Virus record (IMG/VR): IMGVR_UViG_3300023297_001688
Location: 1 to 32,174 of that record
Length of the DNA: 32,174 bases
Source of the DNA: a virus
Reading direction: 5' to 3' (one strand)
Part shown: one piece after another, positions 20,741-29,444 of the stretch
How the letters are laid out: each line of letters begins with the position of its first letter
How positions within the stretch are numbered: position 1 is the stretch's first letter
Translations under genes and position numbers: made by a program
Notes under the pieces: generated by a model
The model's input: only the letters and a program-made list of their open reading frames with translations
Database searches by the model: none
Told to the model about the DNA's origin: nothing

Positions 20741-23245
20741 TTAATCCCCCTGTTTTTGTTCTGCAATATCCTTAAAGAATATTCCTGCAGGTTCTGTCTT
20801 ATCCGGACCGCTTGTTGAGGCAGTTGTAGTAGAGATATCAGTATTTGTGCTATCTACATTAACAGGCCCGGCATCAATTCTTCTGGTCCTGACTATAATC
20901 TTTATTGTTTTCCCATCATCAAAAGCATCACTCAGCCAGTCCAGCTTTGCTATTCCATCTACCTTAACCATATCAACCGCAGTAGGAGTATCAACATCCG
21001 GATCAGGGTCAGATCCATCATCTGTTAAATAAATTAGGAATTGCGTTGCTTCTTCGCTGTCTTCTAAATAATAATAATTAGCTGCTACCCTGACTTTCCC
21101 ATCCACATCAGGCGTCAATGCAATATCTAAAGATGAAGGCTCTGATGGCACTGTTGCTTCTGCTGCTCCATCTGCGTCTACTACAAACGTCCATTCTGCT
21201 ATATTTCTGGAAAGCAAGTCCCATTTATTTCTTTTTCTCAGGACAAAGTAATAAGTATGATCTGCATCTAATGCCGGCGTATCATGCGGTAGGGTTGTAA
21301 AAGTTTCCAATGGCGCGCTGTCAAAGTCCGGAGAATCATCTGTTCCCACATATAATTCATATCTTTCGAGATCATCATCCGCAATACGATATTGCCCTTT
21401 TGCTGCATGCTGGAATATTCCTAAAATTCGACATGCTCCCCTGCCCAGCCATTCCCTGGATACATAAATAAGCTTATATTTTCCTCTGCCTAGAGATGTA
21501 AATGCTGCCTTAACGCTATGTCTACCCCTGCCCAGCCAGGTATAATCAGATAGATATAAAATGCTATCGTTTATAACAGGAGATTCCCCATCATCATTCT
21601 TAACTTTAAAATATACAACCTTCTCCCCATATCCTTCTGATAACGTGAAACTTGGCCCAGTAGCATATGTCAGCCATCCAGTGCCTGCATAAGTAACTAC
21701 TATTTTAGTAAGTATATTATTTATCCCTGGGTTTTCCTCCTCTGTCCCATTACCTAAATTATAAAGCAAACTGATTTCGTTTTCCGTTAGAACAAAATTA
21801 TAAAGTCTAGCATCATCAATATTTCCATCTAAATATCTTCCCTCAAATGTAGATGCTCCGATTTCTAGATCTGCTCCGCCCACATAGAAACTTCCTCCAG
21901 CGCCCGCAGTTCCTCCTTCGTTATCTATATATGCTTTTGCATTTACTCCATTATTAATAATAACAACATGTGTCCATGTAGATAAAGGTATATTCCCTTT
22001 GCCTGCCCCAGCTAGTACATTGCTCCCTGTTGTTGAATATGCTAAACCAACTGATCCTGTAGGTTGTATCTCAATCAAATAAGACAAATCACTCGCTTGC
22101 CATTTACTAAATATGCGAGCAGTTACTGCCGGATATGCATTCAAATAAACCCAGAATGAAAACGAAACTGCATTTGTAACATCCAGGCTGGCGCTATCTG
22201 GAACGATAATTATATCTGTGCTTCCATTAAAAGTTAATGCATCATTGATTTTGCCTGCAGTGCTTATATCTTCTGTATTTTGATCAGCAGCTCCATCATT
22301 ACTTCCTGCACTATCAACCACATTTTTTGTTGCTAATTTATCATTCATCTTCCACTGAGAGACAGGAGAGGCGACTACTCCGGTACTTCTTATCTCCACC
22401 CTCAGCCATCTATTATTGGCAGCTGTGATACTGCCGGTTATTCCATCCTGCCAGGCTCCGTAACTTGCTCCGGCTAATCCACCCTCAGTTGCTGCGGATT
22501 TACTTCTAAATTGGATATCTTCAGAACTCTGCAGGGTCAAGCTAAATAATTCCCAATCCACAGAACTTCCGGCGTCAAAATCCTGAACTTTATTGCCGGC
22601 AGAAGCGAGATTATGATTGCCCTGCCAGATTTCATTTAATACAAAGTCGGGATCCTCGCTTGCCATGTAATGCGTTGGATCCCCTGTACATACATTATCA
22701 AGAGTAACTTCTCTATCCTTGGTACTGCTTTCTCCTTCATCGATTGCAAAAGATGTAACAATTGGTTTACTATCGTCATAATAAAATTCCAGTTCTGACA
22801 CTACTATATGAACCGGAGTCTCAGATAGTTCTATATAAGCGTCATAACAGAACAACCTATAACGCGTATATGATGTTTCATTATCAAATGTTACTTCCTG
22901 CCATCCTTCAGAAGAAGCAAATAGAATTTCATCTCCATTGTATTGGCTTGCTCCTTCACTCCATCCGGTTGCAGGAATCTTTGTCCAGTTACTGCCATCA
23001 TTACTTCCTTCAAGCTTTGCATGTTTAATGTTTTTACCTGGATCCAAGCTTGCATAAAACCTGATTATATTGACAATCTGCCCTGAGTCAAAATGTCCGG
23101 CAACCCATTCGTTTGTTAAATTTCCACCTAGAGATGCCCACCATGCCCATTCAGTAGTATTGCCGTCAAATGCCTGTGATGAAGGACGGTCATATTTCTG
23201 ACTTGAGGCAGAACTTCCCGTAACAGATATTTTTATTTCAGGCAC
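20741..23245 (-). CDS. Discoidin / LamG multi-domain tail protein
   Basis: 834 residues starting at GTG with AGGGGG six bases upstream. Residues about 1-165 form an F5/8 type C (discoidin) domain (PSSQAFDGN, LEGSNDGSNWTKI, RYRLF, VSELEFYYDD). About 297-505 is a LamG jelly-roll (SQWKMNDK, ALTFNGSTDIIIVPD, FSFWVYLNA, GNIDDARLYNFVLTENEI). Residues about 568-620 hold four tandem ~14-residue LGRG-type repeats. The C-terminal third looks fibronectin-III-like. Discoidin and LamG modules bind sugars. This is a strong candidate for the receptor-binding protein of the tail. Confidence 0.8.
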   Translation of the reverse strand: MPEIKISVTGSSASSQKYDRPSSQAFDGNTTEWAWWASLGGNLTNEWVAGHFDSGQIVNIIRFYASLDPGKNIKHAKLEGSNDGSNWTKIPATGWSEGASQYNGDEILFASSEGWQEVTFDNETSYTRYRLFCYDAYIELSETPVHIVVSELEFYYDDSKPIVTSFAIDEGESSTKDREVTLDNVCTGDPTHYMASEDPDFVLNEIWQGNHNLASAGNKVQDFDAGSSVDWELFSLTLQSSEDIQFRSKSAATEGGLAGASYGAWQDGITGSITAANNRWLRVEIRSTGVVASPVSQWKMNDKLATKNVVDSAGSNDGAADQNTEDISTAGKINDALTFNGSTDIIIVPDSASLDVTNAVSFSFWVYLNAYPAVTARIFSKWQASDLSYLIEIQPTGSVGLAYSTTGSNVLAGAGKGNIPLSTWTHVVIINNGVNAKAYIDNEGGTAGAGGSFYVGGADLEIGASTFEGRYLDGNIDDARLYNFVLTENEISLLYNLGNGTEEENPGINNILTKIVVTYAGTGWLTYATGPSFTLSEGYGEKVVYFKVKNDDGESPVINDSILYLSDYTWLGRGRHSVKAAFTSLGRGKYKLIYVSREWLGRGACRILGIFQHAAKGQYRIADDDLERYELYVGTDDSPDFDSAPLETFTTLPHDTPALDADHTYYFVLRKRNKWDLLSRNIAEWTFVVDADGAAEATVPSEPSSLDIALTPDVDGKVRVAANYYYLEDSEEATQFLIYLTDDGSDPDPDVDTPTAVDMVKVDGIAKLDWLSDAFDDGKTIKIIVRTRRIDAGPVNVDSTNTDISTTTASTSGPDKTEPAGIFFKDIAEQKQGD

Positions 23246-23255
23246 TTACATCCCC

Positions 23256-24302
23256 CTACGCTGAATCAGCGCTCCATGCTATATGATTTTTAACAGTTAT
23301 TTCCGCAGTTGCTCCGGCAATGATTTTTCTTTCAATCCATATCCCGTAAATATATCCGGCCACTAATGTTCCTATATCAATTACATTAGCATCATCAACA
23401 GCAGTTGGATGTTCAAATGTAACTCCTGCCGGCGCAGAACCTTCTCCTGCCACGGTCTTATCCGTAAATGCTCCTGTTGGCTGAGATGCAGGGGCTTCTT
23501 TCCCGATCCGAATCCCTGGGATAGGCTGTATAACATCATTCTCTGTTCCTGCCGCTCCACCGGCCACATCAGACCAGATATCTCTACCTGCCGAAGGGAC
23601 CGTCAAAGCATCAGCCGTTCTTGAGGTATAATACATAACCTCGTCAGTAGTCTTATTAAATACATATCCGCTATCAGGCCAGTCTGAATAATCATCTGTT
23701 TTACAGGTAACTGTAATTGCTCCGCTTGATGCATAACCTGCCGCATTAACCGCCCTTGCTGTGCCCAGAAGCGCCAGCCATGCTGCAAGATTCTCTATTG
23801 ATACCGCAGATTCATCTTTTAAGCATAAGCATCTATATTCTGTATCTCCTGCTGCTGCTTCCGCACTGCTTACATTGTCCATGCCTACAAGGTTATTATA
23901 TTGCTCTGTAAGTGTGACTGTTGCAGTCCCTGTAAGGTCATCGGTAGATGTCCTGGAAACTCTGATATATTTCTCTTCTTCATCCCCTCCTGCTTCCAGT
24001 ATCTTTGTCTCGCCGTTAGCAATAGTAACCCCAGCGCCCTGTGTGCCATCCGGTGGAGTCCATTTTAATTCATTCACTCCTGAAGCTGTTAATGATCCGT
24101 CACCAATCCCGTTTTCTCCGGCTATAAACTCAATTGTAATATTACTGATAGGATTTACTATTTCGCTTCCTAATTGACTTGCTTCCGAACTTGATCGATA
24201 CTTTCCAAGACTTGCATCAGGGTCAGCTTGTGCCGCGCCATCACTAGCAGCGCCTGTTAAATACATCCATATACTATCTGCGTGTGTTTTTTCATCTGGC
24301 AT
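23256..24302 (-). CDS. Tail structural protein, beta-rich
   Basis: 348 residues, low in Lys/Arg and rich in Ala, Gly, Thr and Val. MPDEKTHADSIWMYLTGAASDGAAQADPDASLGKYRSS opens the protein, followed by beta-rich stretches (NITIEFIAGENG, KYIRVSRTSTDDLTGTATVTL). A late VTFEHPTAVDDANVIDIGTLVAGYIYGIWIER looks like an outer-surface sheet. AGGAGG lies before ATG. The neighbours are tail genes, so a tail or decoration role is likely. I do not recognise a named family. Confidence 0.6.
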   Translation of the reverse strand: MPDEKTHADSIWMYLTGAASDGAAQADPDASLGKYRSSSEASQLGSEIVNPISNITIEFIAGENGIGDGSLTASGVNELKWTPPDGTQGAGVTIANGETKILEAGGDEEEKYIRVSRTSTDDLTGTATVTLTEQYNNLVGMDNVSSAEAAAGDTEYRCLCLKDESAVSIENLAAWLALLGTARAVNAAGYASSGAITVTCKTDDYSDWPDSGYVFNKTTDEVMYYTSRTADALTVPSAGRDIWSDVAGGAAGTENDVIQPIPGIRIGKEAPASQPTGAFTDKTVAGEGSAPAGVTFEHPTAVDDANVIDIGTLVAGYIYGIWIERKIIAGATAEITVKNHIAWSADSA

Positions 24303-24315
24303 AATTACTTCCCTC

Positions 24316-24567
24316 CTACTTTTTAATTAATCCAAGACTGAGTATGGTTACTATATTCGCCAGTATTCCGGGCGACTTCTTGCTAGAATATGTTATTGTG
24401 GTATTACCATCCTTGTCTATTGTTTTTGTTATATCCATAGGCTTGTTACTATCCGCCTTCACACCTGTTGGAGTTATATCTAATGTGCCATGATATCCAG
24501 CACAACCTGCCATAGCGAGTATCGCCATTGCAAAAACTATTGATAATGCTACTATTGACATCTTCAT
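24316..24567 (-). CDS. Small predicted lipoprotein
   Basis: 83 residues. The N terminus is a signal peptide with lipobox AMAGC, where the Cys at about residue 22 would be lipidated. The mature part is short and mostly polar (DITPTGVKADSNKP) with a hydrophobic C-terminal LANIVTILSLGL. It overlaps the discoidin gene by ATGA. Small lipoproteins in tail operons can be spanins or superinfection-exclusion factors. No Rz partner overlaps it, so neither is supported further. Confidence 0.65.
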   Translation of the reverse strand: MKMSIVALSIVFAMAILAMAGCAGYHGTLDITPTGVKADSNKPMDITKTIDKDGNTTITYSSKKSPGILANIVTILSLGLIKK

Positions 24568-25670
24568 TCTGTTGTCCCCCTTTTAAATCTTACAAAATCA
24601 CTATATTGTTTTACTCCATCCTTAAACCATAAGCCTCCTATTAATAACTGGGAAGTAGTTGGATGGTCTACTGCCACTATAGTTCCATACATATTATCAA
24701 GATAGAAAGTGTTATCTGCATCTGCGTTGACTACTGTAACTATAATGCTATCAATCACATCTTTATTTGCGTTTGTAACTGCGGAGATATCCCAAGTTTG
24801 TTCTTCCCATGCTCCTGTTGAGGATATATTTGCTGTGTGTTCTGTGGTAGTTCCGCCAGAATCGTGTATGCCTATTTTAATCTGACTACCTGTTCTTGAG
24901 GCAGAATAGATATAATAAATCCATTTATTTATATCTGATAAATCTATTGCGGGACTTACTGTTCTTGTAAAAGTATCATTGAGACTATCTGTTTGGGCTG
25001 CTATTGCTTTAAGAGAATAAGAACCTTGTTGTTTTATTGTATCTTCGGAGTAGCATTGGAGATTCGGAGCAATTGCCTCCATCATCTCTAATTCAAAAAC
25101 TATCAGATACCCACCATCACCATTATTAGCTGAAACATCCAACCTATAGTATAGGTAGGCTGTAGTATTACTAAAAGAGTAAGTCCTCACATCCCCTTGA
25201 AACCAACCTGTCTGATTTGTCTGGGTATCAAGGGTATCCCAATCTGAACCGTTGTTACTTCCCTTGAAAGTCCAATCTTTTGGGTATCTTGTTAAATATG
25301 AACCATTATTACTACAAGCCCAAATAACATATCTCTGAATTGTCTTTGCTGATGTAAACTGATATTGCAACCATCCCGTAGGATTGCCATTAGCCGTTTG
25401 CCACATATTCCATGCTATAAGACTATCGTCAAATGCTTTCCAAGCAGCATGAGAGGTGCTACTAGCACTAGATACTCCACTAGGAGCAGTATCCGATGTC
25501 ATGTCAGGAATTAAATCATCAGTATAACCTGCATCTGCATCACTACTCACATAAGCCGCTTGAGCAGTGGCATCTGTTGAGTATTCAAAATAATCAAGTT
25601 CTACGTCAGCCGCAAATCCCAGATAGGAGAATGCAAATACTAATAATAATATAGATAATAGTCGTTTCAT
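24564..25670 (-). CDS. Discoidin-domain protein with signal peptide
   Basis: 368 residues. MKRLLSILLLVFAFSYLGFAA is a clear Sec signal with a likely AxA cleavage near residue 20. A discoidin domain covers about 55-195 (HAAWKAFDDSLIAWNMW, GWLQYQFTSAKTIQRYVI, a WTFKGSNNGSDWDTL block, YYRLDVSANNG). A second beta-sandwich follows (about 205-335). The C terminus GGLWFKDGVKQYSDFVRFKRG is fibre-like. AAGGA precedes ATG. It lies between a lipoprotein and a signal-bearing fibre. Virion proteins are not normally exported, so a cell-surface role is possible. Confidence 0.75.
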   Translation of the reverse strand: MKRLLSILLLVFAFSYLGFAADVELDYFEYSTDATAQAAYVSSDADAGYTDDLIPDMTSDTAPSGVSSASSTSHAAWKAFDDSLIAWNMWQTANGNPTGWLQYQFTSAKTIQRYVIWACSNNGSYLTRYPKDWTFKGSNNGSDWDTLDTQTNQTGWFQGDVRTYSFSNTTAYLYYRLDVSANNGDGGYLIVFELEMMEAIAPNLQCYSEDTIKQQGSYSLKAIAAQTDSLNDTFTRTVSPAIDLSDINKWIYYIYSASRTGSQIKIGIHDSGGTTTEHTANISSTGAWEEQTWDISAVTNANKDVIDSIIVTVVNADADNTFYLDNMYGTIVAVDHPTTSQLLIGGLWFKDGVKQYSDFVRFKRGTTE

Positions 25671-25686
25671 ATTATATCCTTATAAA

Positions 25687-28053
25687 TTAGCGAGTAGCCA
25701 CATATGAACACCGAATTTCACCAATTCTCATACTCTGACCTTCTGCCGCCTCAAGGTGTAGCTTGATTGTCATATGCTCCCCTGCTGTATAAGTCCCGGA
25801 AGGTTGCATTGTCTCATCTACTGCCCATGTGCTGGATGATAATACTACTGAACTATCTGCATCATCGTTGGAATCGTATAGAGAAACTGTTGCTGTATCT
25901 TCCTGTACAGTATCACTATCATACTCTACCCTGAAAGTCGTCATAGAAGAATAATCCGCAGGAATTGGTATTTTGATTATCACATCGTAATCACTTACTC
26001 CTGCTTCGGTAGAGGACCATTCTATGTATGGAGTATCATTGTTATCAGAATCGCCCAGAGTACCTGCAAATGCTACGATTATGCCACTATCTCCGGCGTC
26101 ATTGCTTCCACCATCTGCCGAGAGAGCATAGCCATTATATGCCGGACTCCAGTGTAGATAACGAGTATAAGCATTAGCAGCCAATATTGCCCTACCTGTA
26201 GCTGTGCAAGCGATTTCTTCTACATCTCCCGCACCAGATACTCTACCTAATATCTTATCTGAGCCAGATATATGTTGCATTTTGGCATAGGTTACAGCCT
26301 CAGCGGCAATGATTACTGTACCTGTCTCATCCATAGTTGCATCAGTATCCATTGTCTGCCAAGTTGGGTCTGCAGTATTTTGACCTAAAAGCATTTGCCC
26401 ATTCGTGCCTACATCAATCAAGTTTGCAGCCGAAGTTCCATTGCCTACTAGAAGTTTATGAGCAGTCAATGTTGCCAGACCAGTTCCACCATATTGCGCG
26501 CCTACTACTGTTGCTTTCCATGTTCCAACAACTACCTCATCGTCTATTATCTGCACTTCCTCTATCGTTACTCCACTTCCAATGGTAGATTCAAGTATGG
26601 TATCAGCTTGGATACCATCTTGAAAGTCCTGTCCCCCTGTAAATGGTCTACCGCTAGCGACAAGAGCAAATATAGCTGTATCTGTTAAATCTAGTTTATC
26701 TGTAACAGTATTCCAGTCACTTGAATTATCAGTTACTGCAGAGTAATTACCAGATCCATCACATTTCACAAGCCCATTAAGAGCATCTAATACTCCCTTA
26801 AGACTGTAAGCTGCGTCCCAACTAGCTGAATCCGCTTCAACTTTATCTGTAACTGCTTGCCACGCTACAGACTCGTCAGTAACAATAGAATAATTCCCTG
26901 CTCCATCTGTTTTCATCAAGCCGGCAGAAGCAAATTCGCTATCCTCAAGATAATCTCCGGTTGCTTGCTTTCCTGCAAGCCCCTGAGTAAGCCCCCATAG
27001 CGTTACATAATCTGAATCATCTGCAGCCTCATCAGCATTTGTAATCTTAAATCCACCCATGCTTTGATTCGCTGTAAAGTCTATTGAGCCATCATGCCAA
27101 ACAAATAATGTTGAATCAGCTGTGTCTAATAAATCAGAAATAAGACTACCGCTATCTTTAACCAATTTACCTGTAACTCCGTCAAATACCACTATTCTAT
27201 TATCTACTGCCTCTGCGGGTCCGACTACATCACCAGCAGGTGTTTCAAAAGTAGGAGCAACAGCCTCCCCATTTGACATAAGATAAGTTCCGTCTGCTCC
27301 AAAAGCAAGTTCCGTTACATCTCCATCTGTATCAGAATAAAATAATCTCCACGCTGTTTGATCTACAAATTCAGTTAAATTAGTATATCCCGCAGCAGCA
27401 GCACCCCACTCCAATACAGTTCCAGCAGCAGGAACTTTTAATATTTGAGCCGCAGTGCCTATGTCTGGAGGAAATTGATAATTACTCCCAATATTTATTG
27501 AAGCGAATACTGGTGTGTCAGTAGATTCTAACTCGTCTATTCTTGTATGCTGTGCATTAGTCATATGATAATACTCATCAACAGTTCCACCTTGTTTACC
27601 AAGTAAATCATTATGCTGAATAAGCGCACTATCAGCTTGGTCTACTTTACCTGCAAGCTCGGATGTTATCTTCTCAGCTGTCCATAACTGTGTATTAGCC
27701 TCTGAACTATCATCCACATCTACATCAAGAATTGGATTCTTGGCTGTGCCTGAATTTGTGATAAAGTCGCCATCTGTGACAGTCTGCACTCCTGAATCCA
27801 GTCCGGTTATATCATCCATAGTAGCCAATACATTTGCGGCAGAAGGACTATTTGCCCCTGTCATAGCAGCCTTCTCATCAGCAGTTGGTATTTTAGCTTT
27901 GAGTACAGCTTCTAACTTAGTATCATTCACCGCCTCATCATCTAGTTTGGCAGTAGTTATAGCTTGATCCTTTATCTGCTTTGTGCCTATCTGTGTTGCG
28001 CCCACATTTATGCTTAATGCAAGTATCATAAATAAAAATATATACTTTTTCAT
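25687..28053 (-). CDS. Large tail-fibre protein with signal-like N terminus
   Basis: I place the start at the ATG at 28053 (GAGG six bases upstream). A GTG at 28059 is the alternative. About 788 residues. The first ~20 (KKYIFLFMILALSINVGA) look like a signal peptide. Next comes TQIGTKQIKDQAITTAKLDDEAV, a common tail-fibre opening, then EYYHMTNAQHTRIDEL, another phage fibre hallmark. Two similar units contain GLVKCDGSGNYSAVTDNS and GLMKTDGAGNYSIVTDES. The C-terminal ~150 residues form a beta-rich tip domain (WSPAYNGYAL, PYIEWSSTEAG, RIGEIRCSYVATR). Confidence 0.8.
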   Translation of the reverse strand: MKKYIFLFMILALSINVGATQIGTKQIKDQAITTAKLDDEAVNDTKLEAVLKAKIPTADEKAAMTGANSPSAANVLATMDDITGLDSGVQTVTDGDFITNSGTAKNPILDVDVDDSSEANTQLWTAEKITSELAGKVDQADSALIQHNDLLGKQGGTVDEYYHMTNAQHTRIDELESTDTPVFASINIGSNYQFPPDIGTAAQILKVPAAGTVLEWGAAAAGYTNLTEFVDQTAWRLFYSDTDGDVTELAFGADGTYLMSNGEAVAPTFETPAGDVVGPAEAVDNRIVVFDGVTGKLVKDSGSLISDLLDTADSTLFVWHDGSIDFTANQSMGGFKITNADEAADDSDYVTLWGLTQGLAGKQATGDYLEDSEFASAGLMKTDGAGNYSIVTDESVAWQAVTDKVEADSASWDAAYSLKGVLDALNGLVKCDGSGNYSAVTDNSSDWNTVTDKLDLTDTAIFALVASGRPFTGGQDFQDGIQADTILESTIGSGVTIEEVQIIDDEVVVGTWKATVVGAQYGGTGLATLTAHKLLVGNGTSAANLIDVGTNGQMLLGQNTADPTWQTMDTDATMDETGTVIIAAEAVTYAKMQHISGSDKILGRVSGAGDVEEIACTATGRAILAANAYTRYLHWSPAYNGYALSADGGSNDAGDSGIIVAFAGTLGDSDNNDTPYIEWSSTEAGVSDYDVIIKIPIPADYSSMTTFRVEYDSDTVQEDTATVSLYDSNDDADSSVVLSSSTWAVDETMQPSGTYTAGEHMTIKLHLEAAEGQSMRIGEIRCSYVATR

Positions 28054-28055
28054 AA

Positions 28056-28619
28056 TCACCCTCTCAATATTAATGTGTCATCTTCTGTTAATTTGTCAGC
28101 TACGAAAGTTATTGTAGTTGTGTCTGTCTCTGCATAATCGTCTGTAACGCACTGTAACATGCCATTTAAGAACACTTTTAGCGAATCATTGCCTGTTGTA
28201 TAGGCTGTTACAGTTATGATGCCTGATGTCTCTTCTCCAGCCGTTACTGTGTGTTTTAAATAATAGCCAACTACGTCCTTAGCATCTTCCCAACCTTTGG
28301 CGAGATTATTAGATACTGCTTTGTCTAAGTCTGCATTTGTATCAGCCTCATCAACTGTTTTCACGTCAAATAATTTAACTGCTGACATTGTATATTCCGT
28401 TATTCCTGTGCCAGTGACTTTAATATCATAACTACCATTCGCTGCATAAAAATTAGTCCTACCATACGCATCTGCTGTAAGTGGGTTTCCTGCAGCAGTA
28501 GAGCCATCATCTGAATATATTGTTGACACGTCCACTGTACCTGCATCATAAACCGTAACAGTAGCAGCAGCACCAACTCCGCCCACATCTTTTAATATTG
28601 TTATATGTAAATGCTCCAT
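28056..28619 (-). CDS. Tail fibre-related protein with Ig-like N terminus
   Basis: 187 residues. The first ~70 (ATVTVYDAGT, GNPLTADAYGRTNFYAANG, YDIKVTGTG) resemble the carboxypeptidase-regulatory/Ig-like segment that opens many tail-fibre and baseplate proteins. The rest alternates helix (NLAKGWEDAKDVVGYYLKH) and beta segments (SLKVFLNGMLQ, TITFVADKL), the latter a common fibre-tip sheet. It overlaps the large fibre gene and has no signal peptide. It may connect the fibre to the tail. Confidence 0.65.
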   Translation of the reverse strand: MEHLHITILKDVGGVGAAATVTVYDAGTVDVSTIYSDDGSTAAGNPLTADAYGRTNFYAANGSYDIKVTGTGITEYTMSAVKLFDVKTVDEADTNADLDKAVSNNLAKGWEDAKDVVGYYLKHTVTAGEETSGIITVTAYTTGNDSLKVFLNGMLQCVTDDYAETDTTTITFVADKLTEDDTLILRG

Positions 28620-28628
28620 AATAGCCCC

Positions 28629-29084
28629 TTATGAAATCGTTGCTGTCCACTTCAATGTCAATTCAACATCCGCAACTTTTGGTATTGCTGAATCAAAATG
28701 AACATAACAAAGCATAATCCCGGCTGAACTCGCATTGAATATCCCCGCCTCTGTTACTGTTCCTGTGCCAACCCCAGCAGCCCAAACACATTGATATAAT
28801 ACCTCATCCGCAGAAGCCCCTGCCTGTTGATCTCTTGATGTCAATGCTAATCTGCTCAATGCTGTTGTTAAAGCTGTTGGATCTGCTCCTGCATCCGCTC
28901 CTGAACCTGTTTCCATCCAGCCCATTTCAGCCTCGTTGTGTACGCTTGCTAACTGGTCAGCTATATGATATTTCCCAACAGTGGTAGATACATTATGCTT
29001 TGCTTTATATAAAATAACTTTGTCATGTCTTGTTAAAATAGCCTCTACATTATACTTTGCTCCAAAATTCATATTTAATTTCAT
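28629..29084 (-). CDS. Phage tail or fibre-like structural protein
   Basis: 151 residues. YHIADQLASV early, then TALSRLALTSRDQQ and a VTEAGIFNASSAGIMLCYVHF stretch, which I recognise from many siphovirus structural clusters, end with a beta strand VELTLKWTATIS. It overlaps the upstream gene by ATGA. It is probably a tail-end or decoration subunit. Its exact place in the virion is unknown. Confidence 0.65.
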   Translation of the reverse strand: MKLNMNFGAKYNVEAILTRHDKVILYKAKHNVSTTVGKYHIADQLASVHNEAEMGWMETGSGADAGADPTALTTALSRLALTSRDQQAGASADEVLYQCVWAAGVGTGTVTEAGIFNASSAGIMLCYVHFDSAIPKVADVELTLKWTATIS

Positions 29085-29443
29085 ATTGACCCCCTAAATT
29101 CGATATTTATTGTCCCCCATCCGCTTGCTGTTTCCTCATCAACACTTACAGAAGAACAAGCCATATCGCCATAACTACGCCCTGCAATCTTCACTTCTGC
29201 CTCTACACTATTAACATATAATCTAACCCCAACCGTTCTTGGTACTCTTGCTTCTTGTATTCCACTTGGCTTGAGATAATTTTTAATAAGATCCTCTACC
29301 TCTGCCCTGAATAGTTTATTTGTTGTTTTGCTAATTTCACATTTAACTCTTAATGTAGCACCACCACCATCCGCACTATATCCTGTACTCATACCCACGT
29401 CTGAAAGTTTTTTAGTCCCAAAATACACTGTTGATGTTGCCAT
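29081..29443 (-). CDS. Small tail protein
   Basis: 120 residues. MATSTVYFGTKKLSDVGMS, then a basic helical middle (LFRAEVEDLIKNYLKPSG) and two beta segments (VGVRLYVNSVEAEVKIAGRSYG, ASGWGTINIEFRGS). It lies directly after the tape measure gene, where distal tail proteins are usual. AAGGAG precedes ATG. I do not recognise a family. Confidence 0.6.
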   Translation of the reverse strand: MATSTVYFGTKKLSDVGMSTGYSADGGGATLRVKCEISKTTNKLFRAEVEDLIKNYLKPSGIQEARVPRTVGVRLYVNSVEAEVKIAGRSYGDMACSSVSVDEETASGWGTINIEFRGSI

Positions 29444-29444
29444 T

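Noticed and set aside
23761-24177. 138-codon plus-strand open frame
   Set aside because: Antisense to a tail structural gene, with no SD and no recognisable protein features.
20741-28053. Variable receptor region of a diversity-generating retroelement
   Set aside because: No reverse transcriptase gene, and no template or variable repeat pair seen in the window.
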